A stretch of DNA of 64,000 nt from Streptomyces cinnamoneus (GTDB lineage: Bacteria > Actinomycetota > Actinomycetes > Streptomycetales > Streptomycetaceae). The stretch lies in assembly GCF_002939475.1 (NCBI RefSeq), contig NZ_PKFQ01000001.1, forward strand, positions 496,001-560,000. Reading direction: 5' to 3'. Numbering within the stretch: the stretch's first letter is position 1; each line of letters starts with the position of its first letter. The notes beneath the pieces are model-generated. The model was not told where the DNA came from. It searched no databases and saw nothing but the letters and a program-made list of their open reading frames with translations. Below are positions 1 through 8,618 of this stretch, piece by piece. The translations under genes and the position numbers were made by a program.

Positions 1-1277
1 AGCGGGCGGAAGCGGGTGGCCAGCAGCGCGGGATGCGGGTCGTCGCAGTGCAGGGTCGGCGGCAGGACGCCGTGGTGGACGGCCAGCGCCGCCTTGATCA
101 GCCCGGCGGCGCCCGCGGCGGGCATGGTGTGCCCGATCATCGACTTCACCGAGCCGACGACGGCGTCCGCCGGACCGTCCCCGCCGCCGAACACCTCCGC
201 CATCATGGCCATTTCGGCCCGGTCGCCGTGGGGTGTGCCCGTGCCGTGGGCCTCCAGCAGGCCGAGCGCGCCGGGCAGGGCGGGATCCAGCCCGGCCGCC
301 GCCCAGGCGAGCCGCACCGCGCGGGCCTGACCGCTCGGGTCCGGGTTGACCAGGGAGGCGGTACGGCCGTCGCTGGCGACACCCACACCCCGTACGACCG
401 CGTACACCCGGTCCCCGTCGCGCTGGGCGTCGCGGAGCCGCTTGAGCACGACGACGCCCGTGCCCTCTCCCATGAGCACCCCGTCCGCCTCCCTGTGGAA
501 GGGACGGATCCGCTGCGTGGGCGACAGGGCGCGCAGCTGGGCGAAGACGCTCCACAACGTGATGTCGTGGCAGTGGTGCACTCCGCCCGCGAGCATCACG
601 TCGCACCGTCCCGCCCTGAGCTCGCCGGCCGCCTGGTCCACGGCGACCAGCGACGACGCGCAGGCCGCGTCGACGGTGTAGGCGGGGCCGCGCAGGTCGA
701 GCCGGTTGGCCACGCGGGACGCGGCGAAGTTGGGCACGAGGCCGATGCCGTGTTCGCCGCCCCGCGGGCCGAGCGCGTCGAGGAAGGCCGTGCGCAGCTG
801 CGCGAGCCGCTCGCCGTCGAGTTCGGGCATCACCTCGCGCAGGGTGCGCAGGAGCTGGCCGCAGGTGCGGACCCGCTGGTCGAGGCGGGCGAGTCCCGCG
901 GTGAGGTAGCCGCCGCGCCCCAGGACCACGCCGGCCCGGGAGCGGTCGCGCGGCAGGGCGCCGCCCGCGTCGGCGATGGCCGCGGCGGCGGTGCGCAGGG
1001 CGATGAGCTGGTCGGGTTCGGTGGTGGCCACCGAGTCCGGCATGATCCCGAAGGCGGCGGGGTCGATGCCGGCGACGTCGTCGACGAAGCCGCCGCGCCG
1101 GCAGTGGATCCCTTCCACCTCGTCGGGGTCCAGGCGGCCCGGCGGGACGTCGCTGATGGCGTCGGTCCCGCGCACGATGTTGCGCCAGTACGTGTCGAGG
1201 TCACCGGCTCCCGGCAGCGTGACGGCCATGCCGACGACGGCGACGGGGCCGGTGGGCCCCGGGGTGTCAGCGGTCAC
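1..1277 (-). CDS. PUFA-synthase-like type I PKS, ketosynthase subunit (3' part outside window)
   Basis: The visible N-terminal 425 residues are almost wholly a beta-ketoacyl synthase domain. It carries out decarboxylative Claisen condensation on an ACP-bound chain. The active-site Cys (about residue 206) lies in DAACASS, and the two catalytic His motifs EAHGTGT and SMIGHT follow. The GTG start is 3 nt past the stop of the larger PKS gene, and the only Shine-Dalgarno-like bases are inside that gene's end, so the two are probably translationally coupled. The KS follows its start with no loading domain, as in PfaA-like and other iterative PKSs. The rest of the protein lies before base 1, so its full domain set is unknown. 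Confidence 0.9.
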   Translation of the reverse strand, partial: MTADTPGPTGPVAVVGMAVTLPGAGDLDTYWRNIVRGTDAISDVPPGRLDPDEVEGIHCRRGGFVDDVAGIDPAAFGIMPDSVATTEPDQLIALRTAAAAIADAGGALPRDRSRAGVVLGRGGYLTAGLARLDQRVRTCGQLLRTLREVMPELDGERLAQLRTAFLDALGPRGGEHGIGLVPNFAASRVANRLDLRGPAYTVDAACASSLVAVDQAAGELRAGRCDVMLAGGVHHCHDITLWSVFAQLRALSPTQRIRPFHREADGVLMGEGTGVVVLKRLRDAQRDGDRVYAVVRGVGVASDGRTASLVNPDPSGQARAVRLAWAAAGLDPALPGALGLLEAHGTGTPHGDRAEMAMMAEVFGGGDGPADAVVGSVKSMIGHTMPAAGAAGLIKAALAVHHGVLPPTLHCDDPHPALLATRFRP

Positions 1278-1280
1278 GGC

Positions 1281-4200
1281 TCACCAGCCGGAGGCGGTGT
1301 GGACGACCTCGTCGGTGGCCGCGTCGCCCCCGGCGATCTCGCGCAACAGCGCAAGGACGCCCTCACGCGGGTCGATCAGGCCGACGCCGCGCCGCGCGTA
1401 CTCCCGTCCGAGTTCCGGGGTGACCATGCCGGTGTGGGCGGCGGTCGGTGCCCACGGCCCCCAGTGGACGGTCAGCGCGCGGCCCCCGGTGGTCTCGCGC
1501 CACTGCCGGCCGAGGGTGGCGAGGGCGTCGTTGGCGGCGGCGTAGTCGGCCTGGCCCCGGTTGCCGGTGACGGCGGCCACGGAGCCGAACAGGACGAGGA
1601 GGCCCGGCACTTCGGGGAGGGCGCGCAGGGCGGCGAGCAGGGCGCGGGCGCCCTCGGTCTTCGTGCCGTGGACCCGCTCGAAGGACTCCGGGGTCTTGTC
1701 GGCCAGCAGCCGGTCCTCGATGACCCCGGCCGCGTGGACGACGGCGTCGATCCGGCCGTGGCGGGCGTGGACGTCCTCCACCGCCTCGCGCACGGCCGCC
1801 GCGTCCCTCAGGTCCACCGCGCGGTAGTGCGGCCGGGAGCCGAGGGCCTCGGCCTCGGCGAGGGTGGCGGCCACTTCGCGGCGCGCGAGGATCCGGCGGG
1901 TCTCCTGCCCGATCAGGGCGGGCCGCAGGCCGCCGCGGGCGGCGAGGGCGGCGCGCAGCGCGGCCTCGTCGGAGGCGGCGGCGAGCGCGGGGTCCTCGGG
2001 GTCGGCCGGCAGGACGGTGCGGCCGAGGAGTTCGAGGTGGCAGCCGGCGGCGGCGAGCGCGGTCGTCAGGTGGGCCGCGATGCCGCGGGCGCCGCCCGCG
2101 AGCAGCACGACGGAGCCGGGCCCGAGCCCGGCGGCCGCCGCCTCCGCCAGGAGCGGGTCCGCGTCCTCGGGGACGGCTGCGGCGGGCCGCGCGAGCGGGG
2201 CCTCGCACGGCTCGGTGCCGTACCGGGCGCCGTCGGGCGTGCGGAGGACGACGGGGTCCGGGTCGGTGGCCAGGAGTTCGCCGACGAGGGCGTCGGCGAG
2301 GGCCTCGGCGGGGCTCGCGGGGTCCAGGGCGACGACCCGGGCGAGGGTGCCGGGGTGTTCGCGGGCGACGGTGCGGAAGAATCCGCCCAGTCCCGCCGCG
2401 TGGGCGGGGTCACCGGTGGGCCGGGCGCACAACAGCCGGCGTGGCTTCTTGCCGAGCAGGGCCTTGAACAGGGGGAAGGCGGCGGGGAGTACGGGTTCCG
2501 CGCCGGGGGCGAGGGCGTCGAGGTGGATGGCGCCGTCGAGGGGGCCGGGGTGCGCTTCGGGGTCCGCGTCGCCGCGGGTGGCGACGGCTCCGAGGGCCCG
2601 GAGCCGGTCGACGAGCGCCCGGGCCACGGGGGTGTCCTGGCCGGGCACGGCGAACACCTGGCCGTGCAGGGATCCTTCGGCGGGTGCGGGGGCGAGGGGT
2701 ACGCGCCGCAGCAGATACCGTCCCGGCGGCGCGTTCGCGGGTGCCGCCGGCTCGCTGTCCTGCCGGCCGGTGTCGGGGGGCGGGCCGGTGTCCAGGCGCG
2801 TGGTGAGCCAGTCGGCGATCGCCGCGGCGGTGCGGCACCGCAGCAGGTCCTCCAGTTCGGCGTCCGGCATCGCGCGCACGTCCAGGCCGCGGCCGGTCGC
2901 CGCGCCCAGCCGGCGGCCCAGTTCGCCCACGATCTCGGTGCGTTTGATGGAGTCGACGCTCAGGTCGGCTTCCAGGTCCAGGTCCGGTTCGACGATCTCG
3001 ACGGGATAGCCGGTGCGTTCGCTGATCACGGCGAGGACCGTGGCGAGGACGTCGGGGGCGGCGGAGGGGGCGTGAGGCGGCTCGGGGGCCGGTTTTGGAG
3101 GAGTTGCGGTGCCGGGCGGCGCAGGCGGCGGCGTGGACGGCGGCAGGGGTGCGGTCGCCGGCGTGTCCGGCGTGGCACGGCCGCCGGCGCGCGCCCCGAG
3201 GTACGTCAGCAGCACGTCCTTCTGGGCCGCGACCATCTCGCGGCTCGTGCGCAGGAATTCGCTGACCAGAGCGGACTCGTCGACGGGCACCGGCGTGTCG
3301 ACGGCCGGCCCGGGCGAGGCGGCCGGGGCCAGCCGCCGCGCCGGCCGCAGCGCGCCGGGCAGCGGCTCGCCGTCCGCGGTGCGCACGAGGTGGCCGTCGA
3401 CCGTCCAGCCCGGACGGGCGGGCACCGCCTCCGGGTCGGCGACGACCGCGCCGCGCCCGGCGAGCAGCCGCGCCGCGGCGACCGGGACGCCGCTGACGGC
3501 GAGCCGGGCCAGCGCCTCCAGGTGGCCGCGCAGTCCGGCGTCGGCCCGCGGTTCGAAGGGGACGGCGACGTGCGGCCGGTCGTCGAGGACCTGCCGGACC
3601 AGCCCGGTGAGCACGGTGCCGGGGCCCGCTTCGACGAAGACCCGGGCGCCGGCCTCGTACATCGCCTCGATCTGCTCGGCGAAGCGCACGGGCGAGGCGA
3701 TCTGCGCGGCGAGGGTGCGCCGGATGTCCGGGGAGCCGAGGGGGTAGCGGGCGGCGGTCACGTTGGACCACACCGGGATCTCGGGGGCGCGCACCTCGTG
3801 GGTCGCCAGCGCCCGTCCGAACCGGTCGACGGCGCCGGCGACGACGGGGCTGTGGAAGGCGCAGGAGACGGGGAGGCGCCGGGCCGTCACCCCCGTGTCC
3901 CGCAGCACCGCGACCGCCCGTTCGACGTCGGCGGTGGGGCCGGAGACGACGCTCTGGGCGGGCGCGTTGTGGTTGGCCACCACCACGCGGCCGGCGAGCC
4001 CGGCCTCCGCGAGCAGGGCGTCGGCCTTGTCCGGGGCGGCCGCGACGGCGGCCATCGCGCCCGGATCGTCCCCCGCCGCCGCGACGATGGCCTCGCCGCG
4101 CTCGATGCTCAGGGTCATCAGCGAGCCGGGCGACAGGGCGCCCGCGGCACAGAGGGCGACCAGTTCGCCGTAGGAGTGCCCGGCGGCCATGTCGGGCCGC

Positions 4201-7200
4201 ACTCCGGCCGTCCGCAGGACGTCCTGGACGGCCAGGCAGACCGCACCGAGGGCGGGCTGGGCGCGGCGTGTGTCGGCCAGCCGGGCCCGCGCGGCCTCGG
4301 CGGCCCCGGGGTCGAAGGCGGCGGGCGGGAAGAGGTCGCCGGCCGGGGCCCCGCGCAGCCGGCGCTGGGTCTCGGGGAAGGCGGTGAAGAGGTCGGCGAG
4401 CATGCCGGGGCGCTGGCTGCCCTGCCCGGGGAAGAGGAACGCGACCTTCCCCGCCGGTGTCCGCGCCGGGTCCGCCGGCGGGGCGCCGGCGAGGAGGACG
4501 CCGGGGGCCGGCTCGGCGTCGAGGACCGCGCGCAGCAGGCCGGGCAGGGCGTCCAGGGAGTCGGCGACCACGGCGGCGCGGGGCGGCTGCGTCCCGCTGC
4601 GCCGGGCGGCGGTCAGGGCGAGGTCGCGCAGGCGCCAGGGGCGGCCGGCGCGGTCGTTGAGCCCGGTCAGCCGCAGCAGCTCCCGGGCGTCGTCGGGGGA
4701 CCGCAGGACGAGGAGCTCGGCGGGCCAGTCGTGGTGGCCGTGCCGGGGCGGTGCGGCGCCGGCGTGGGCGCCGAGGACGGCGTGGAAGTTGGTGCCGCCG
4801 AAGCCGAACGCGCTCACGCCGGCGACGCGCCGTCCGGCGGGCCCGGGCCACGGCAGCGCCCGGTCGTGGAAGACGAAGGGGCTGTCCTCGGCCCGCCACG
4901 CGGGGTTGGGCCGCCGGACGTGGAGGGTCGGCGGGCGGACGCCGGTGCGGAGGGCGAGCGCGGTCTTGATCAGTCCGGCCAGGCCGGCCGCGCATTTGGT
5001 GTGCCCGATCTGGGACTTGACCGAGCCCACGACGCAGCCGCCCGGCGCGGCGCCCGCCTCCTCGAACACCTCGGTGAGCGTGGCGAGTTCGGTCCGGTCG
5101 CCGACGACGGTGCCCGTGCCGTGGGCCTCGACGAGCCCGACGTCGGCGGGTGACGTCCGGGCCTGGCGGTAGGCCCGCTCCAGGGCGGCGCGCTGGCCCT
5201 CGGGCCGGGGCGCGGTGAGCCCGAGGGAGCGTCCGTCGCCGGCGCTGCCGACGCTCTTGACGACGGCGTAGACGCGGTCGCCGTCCCGCTCGGCGTCGGC
5301 GAGGCGTTTGAGGACGACGCAGGCGACGCCCTCGCCGAGCGCGATGCCGTCGGCGCCGGCGTCGAAGGGGCGGCAGCGGCCGGTGGGCGAGAGGGCGTGC
5401 ACGGAGGAGAAGAGGAGGTAGTCGTTGATGCCGTTGTGCAGGTCGGCTCCCCCGCACAGGGCGAGGTCGGCGGCTCCGGTGGCCAGTTCCTTGCAGGCCG
5501 CGTCGAGCGCCGCCAGGGAGGAGGCGCAGGCCGCGTCGACGGTGTAGTTGGCACCGCCGAGGTCGAGGCGGTTGGCGATGCGGCCCGAGATGACGTTGGC
5601 GAGCATGCCGGGGAACGAGTCCTCGGTGAGGACGGGCAGTTGGGCGGCGAGCTCCTCGGGGAGCCGGCCCAGGTAGGAGGGCAGGACGGCCCGCAGGGTC
5701 GTCGCGTTCGCCGTGTCGCTGCCGGCCTCGGCGCCGAAGACCACGCACGTGCGGTCACGGGGGAAGTCCCGGCGGTCGTAGCCCGCGTCGGCGAGGGCTC
5801 TGCGTGCCGCCTCCAGCGACAGCAACTGGACCGGCTCGATGGCGGCGAGGGACGCCGGCGGGATGCCGTAGCGCAGCGGGTCGAAGGGGATGCGGGGCAG
5901 GAAACCGCCCCACTTCGAGGTGGTGACGTCGTGGGCGGCGGCCGCCTCGCCGTGGTAGAGGGCCGGGTCCCAGCGGTCGGCGGGGACCTCGGTGACGGCG
6001 TCGGTCCCGGCGAGCACGTTGGCCCAGAAGGCGGCCAGATCGGGGGCCTGGGGGAACATGCAGGCCATGCCGATGACAGCGATGTCGAGCGGCTCGGGTG
6101 CCCGGGCGTGGCCGTCCGTGGTGGACGGCGCTCCCGCGGCCTCGGCCAGTACGGCGGCGCGACGCTCGTAGAAGGCGGCGGCCGCCTCGCCGACCTGGTG
6201 GTGCAGGGCGGCGACGGTGGTGGTCGCGCCGCGCAGCACGGCCACTTCGCCGGCCATGAACATGCCCTCGTCGAGCTGCCGTCGCTCGTCGACGTGGACC
6301 AGTTCCTCCCCCACCCGCTCGATGCCCTTGCCGGCTATCCGCAGCCGGCCCAGGCTGAGGCGTTCCAGCTCCTCACGCGCCCGGCTCTCCGGTACGCCCC
6401 GCTCGACGAGCTCGGCCTTGAGCGCCCGGTAGGTGTCGCCGAAGGGGCTGGGTACGCAACGGATCGCGTGCCCGGGGCCGTTGTGCAGGACGGTGGTGTC
6501 CTCGGCGGCGAGGACCTGCCGCTGGTACACCGGCCGGATGGCGCCGCACTCCACGGCCTCCTCCGTGAAGAGGTAGGCCGTGCCCATGAGGAGGCCGGTG
6601 AGGACGCCGCGGCCGCCGGCGCCGGCCGCGAGGGCGGCGACCATGGCGGCGGAGCGCTCGTCGTGGACGCCCCCGGCGAAGAGGACCTCGACCGGGTCCG
6701 GGGCGGCGCGGCCGTCCCGGGCGTCCAGGAAGTCGTCGAGCACGGCCAGTTGGGCCTCCCAGAGGGGGAAGCTGTTGCGGGGCCCGATGTGGCCGCCGCA
6801 CTCGGCTCCTTCGAAGACGAAGCGGCGGGCGCCCGCCGCGAGGAACTGCGCGAGCAGGCCGGGTGAGGGCACGTGCAGGAAGGCGGGGATGCCGTCGGCC
6901 TCCAGCTCGGCGGCCTGGGACGGCCGGCCCCCGGCGATGATCACGTGGCTGGGGCGCGCGTCGCGGACGGCCGCGAGCTGGGCGGTGCGGACGTCCTCGG
7001 GCACGAAACCCAGGATGCCCACGCCCCAGGGCCGCTCCCCCAGGGCGGCGCGGGTCTCGGCGAGCACGGCCCGGGTGTCGGCGGGGCCGGCGAGGGCGAG
7101 GGCGATGAACGGCAGCCCACCGGCGCCGGCGACGGCCGCGGCGAACCCCGCCTGGTCGCTGACCCGGGTCATCGGCCCCTGCGCGACGGGCAGCGCGGTG

Positions 7201-8051
7201 CCCAGGGAGCGGCTCATCGGGGAGCCGGGTCTCAGGGCCCGGGGGGCGTGAGCGGCCCGGACGGCCCGGTCGACGCTCTCGCGGACCGCCCGCACCGCGG
7301 CGGCCGCGGTGCGGTGGCGTTCGGCGAACCTCCGGGCCAGGAAGGCGTCCTGGCCCAGCGGCAGCGGCTGCTCGCGCAGGAGGGGCGGCAGGCCGGGCCG
7401 CCGGGGATCGAGGATCCGCCGCCCGTCCACGACGACGGTCTCGCTGCCGTCCAGGGTGCGCAGGAGCTCCGCGAGGGCGGGCGGGGCGCACGCCTCGTCG
7501 AGCAGGGCGAGCTGGACGTCGAGGACGACTCCGGCCGCGCCCCCGAGCACCGCGGCCGCGGCCGTGTGCGCTCCGATGCCCCCGCAGGCCCACACGGGCA
7601 CGGTCACCCGGGCGTCGGCCAGCAGTTGCTGGAGCAGGACGTAGGTGGAGAGCCGGCCGGCGGGGCCGCCGCACTCGCTGCCGCGTGCGACGATCCCGGC
7701 GGCCCCGGCCCGTACGGCCGCGCGGGCCTCGCTCAGGGAGCACACCTCGGCGAGGACCGTGCGGGGGCCGGCCCGGCCGGGTCGCCACGGTGCGCCGGGG
7801 GCGAGGAGCACGGTGTGCGGGCCGGTGGCGTCCGGGGCGGGCAACTCCTCCGGGCGCAGGGCGCAGCCCGCGGGCACGCGGACGCCGAAGGTGCCGGGGG
7901 CCCACTCGCTCAGCTGTTCAAGGGCGTCCCGTGCGGCGCGCCCGCCCGCGCCGAGGTCGAGGACGCCGAGCCCGCCCGCCCTGCTCACGGCGGCGGCGAG
8001 TCGTGCGCCGGGCTCTCCGAAGGGGGTGACGCCGATAACGGTGCGCTCCAC
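1281..8051 (-). CDS. PUFA-synthase-like type I PKS: two NPD flavin domains-KS-AT-ACP-KR
   Basis: A 2256-residue multidomain synthase. Two nitronate-monooxygenase/PfaD-like FMN domains come first (about 1-260 and 278-600). The second has the intact ECGGHIG motif (His about 421); the first has ECGGPAG (about 130), with Pro in place of His. Next come KS (about 650-1080, Cys about 842 in DAACASS), AT (about 1200-1500, GHSYGE), a single ACP with the PUFA-type DLSVDSIKR (Ser about 1701), and KR (about 1800-2240). The GTG start is preceded by GGAGGGAG. PfaD-type enoyl reductases are normally separate proteins, so the fusion is unusual. A reduced polyene or fatty-acyl product is likely but cannot be named. 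Confidence 0.9.
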   Translation of the reverse strand: MERTVIGVTPFGEPGARLAAAVSRAGGLGVLDLGAGGRAARDALEQLSEWAPGTFGVRVPAGCALRPEELPAPDATGPHTVLLAPGAPWRPGRAGPRTVLAEVCSLSEARAAVRAGAAGIVARGSECGGPAGRLSTYVLLQQLLADARVTVPVWACGGIGAHTAAAAVLGGAAGVVLDVQLALLDEACAPPALAELLRTLDGSETVVVDGRRILDPRRPGLPPLLREQPLPLGQDAFLARRFAERHRTAAAAVRAVRESVDRAVRAAHAPRALRPGSPMSRSLGTALPVAQGPMTRVSDQAGFAAAVAGAGGLPFIALALAGPADTRAVLAETRAALGERPWGVGILGFVPEDVRTAQLAAVRDARPSHVIIAGGRPSQAAELEADGIPAFLHVPSPGLLAQFLAAGARRFVFEGAECGGHIGPRNSFPLWEAQLAVLDDFLDARDGRAAPDPVEVLFAGGVHDERSAAMVAALAAGAGGRGVLTGLLMGTAYLFTEEAVECGAIRPVYQRQVLAAEDTTVLHNGPGHAIRCVPSPFGDTYRALKAELVERGVPESRAREELERLSLGRLRIAGKGIERVGEELVHVDERRQLDEGMFMAGEVAVLRGATTTVAALHHQVGEAAAAFYERRAAVLAEAAGAPSTTDGHARAPEPLDIAVIGMACMFPQAPDLAAFWANVLAGTDAVTEVPADRWDPALYHGEAAAAHDVTTSKWGGFLPRIPFDPLRYGIPPASLAAIEPVQLLSLEAARRALADAGYDRRDFPRDRTCVVFGAEAGSDTANATTLRAVLPSYLGRLPEELAAQLPVLTEDSFPGMLANVISGRIANRLDLGGANYTVDAACASSLAALDAACKELATGAADLALCGGADLHNGINDYLLFSSVHALSPTGRCRPFDAGADGIALGEGVACVVLKRLADAERDGDRVYAVVKSVGSAGDGRSLGLTAPRPEGQRAALERAYRQARTSPADVGLVEAHGTGTVVGDRTELATLTEVFEEAGAAPGGCVVGSVKSQIGHTKCAAGLAGLIKTALALRTGVRPPTLHVRRPNPAWRAEDSPFVFHDRALPWPGPAGRRVAGVSAFGFGGTNFHAVLGAHAGAAPPRHGHHDWPAELLVLRSPDDARELLRLTGLNDRAGRPWRLRDLALTAARRSGTQPPRAAVVADSLDALPGLLRAVLDAEPAPGVLLAGAPPADPARTPAGKVAFLFPGQGSQRPGMLADLFTAFPETQRRLRGAPAGDLFPPAAFDPGAAEAARARLADTRRAQPALGAVCLAVQDVLRTAGVRPDMAAGHSYGELVALCAAGALSPGSLMTLSIERGEAIVAAAGDDPGAMAAVAAAPDKADALLAEAGLAGRVVVANHNAPAQSVVSGPTADVERAVAVLRDTGVTARRLPVSCAFHSPVVAGAVDRFGRALATHEVRAPEIPVWSNVTAARYPLGSPDIRRTLAAQIASPVRFAEQIEAMYEAGARVFVEAGPGTVLTGLVRQVLDDRPHVAVPFEPRADAGLRGHLEALARLAVSGVPVAAARLLAGRGAVVADPEAVPARPGWTVDGHLVRTADGEPLPGALRPARRLAPAASPGPAVDTPVPVDESALVSEFLRTSREMVAAQKDVLLTYLGARAGGRATPDTPATAPLPPSTPPPAPPGTATPPKPAPEPPHAPSAAPDVLATVLAVISERTGYPVEIVEPDLDLEADLSVDSIKRTEIVGELGRRLGAATGRGLDVRAMPDAELEDLLRCRTAAAIADWLTTRLDTGPPPDTGRQDSEPAAPANAPPGRYLLRRVPLAPAPAEGSLHGQVFAVPGQDTPVARALVDRLRALGAVATRGDADPEAHPGPLDGAIHLDALAPGAEPVLPAAFPLFKALLGKKPRRLLCARPTGDPAHAAGLGGFFRTVAREHPGTLARVVALDPASPAEALADALVGELLATDPDPVVLRTPDGARYGTEPCEAPLARPAAAVPEDADPLLAEAAAAGLGPGSVVLLAGGARGIAAHLTTALAAAGCHLELLGRTVLPADPEDPALAAASDEAALRAALAARGGLRPALIGQETRRILARREVAATLAEAEALGSRPHYRAVDLRDAAAVREAVEDVHARHGRIDAVVHAAGVIEDRLLADKTPESFERVHGTKTEGARALLAALRALPEVPGLLVLFGSVAAVTGNRGQADYAAANDALATLGRQWRETTGGRALTVHWGPWAPTAAHTGMVTPELGREYARRGVGLIDPREGVLALLREIAGGDAATDEVVHTASGW

Positions 8052-8232
8052 GGGAGAGGCTCCCTCCGATGCGGCGGATGTGCGGAGAACCTAGCAACAC
8101 GGGCGTGAGGGGTCGAGCGTCAGAACGATTAACGTCGTACGACAACCCCAGGAACACGACCGTCCTCTTGTCACCGCGGGCGTCCACCTCAAAGCTTGCC
8201 CCAAGAGCCTCCCAACTCCCCTGCGGATCGGG

Positions 8233-8520
8233 TCAGTTCACCGGTACGGGGGCTGGCCCGTCCGTACGTGCGCCCGCGCGGACCGGGGTCCGCGGGCTCA
8301 GCACGCTGTCGTCCTCGACGCGGGCACCCGGCAGCCGGTGGCGTGCGGCGATCAGGGCGGCGTCGATGTCGCGGGTCCCGGTCGACACGCACAGGGTGTA
8401 GGCCGTGTCGGCCAGCCTCTGCCTGGTCACCGGGTCCGCGCTCCCCGAGGTCACCGCACGCTCGAGTGCCGTGTAGCGCTCGACGAGGTCGTGGAGAACG
8501 GCGGGGTGAGCCAGCAGCAT
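8233..8520 (-). CDS. DUF5133 domain-containing small protein
   Basis: A 95-residue soluble protein resembling the DUF5133 family common in Streptomyces, with the typical opening MLLAHPAVLHDLVERY and a central YTLCVSTGTRDIDAAL stretch. The ATG is 5 nt after a strong AAGGAGG; an in-frame upstream start would lack such a site. It lies upstream of the PKS pair on the same strand, about 180 nt away. That gap holds no other gene and probably the PKS promoter. Family function is unknown, and a link to the PKS is only positional. Confidence 0.75.
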   Translation of the reverse strand: MLLAHPAVLHDLVERYTALERAVTSGSADPVTRQRLADTAYTLCVSTGTRDIDAALIAARHRLPGARVEDDSVLSPRTPVRAGARTDGPAPVPVN

Positions 8521-8618
8521 GAATGCCTCCTTGAAGGTCACACGGTGTCCAGCACGCGCCTGCCCCGCCACTCGCTTCTCATTCCCCCCTCATGCGTGAC
8601 GGTCCCCTTCGCCGCCTC

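Noticed and set aside
33..5153. 1706-codon open frame on the plus strand
   Set aside because: It lies opposite the PKS genes and is made of Gly/Arg/Ala repeats with no domain. Such long antisense frames arise from third-position GC bias. The minus strand has intact KS, AT, ACP and KR motifs.
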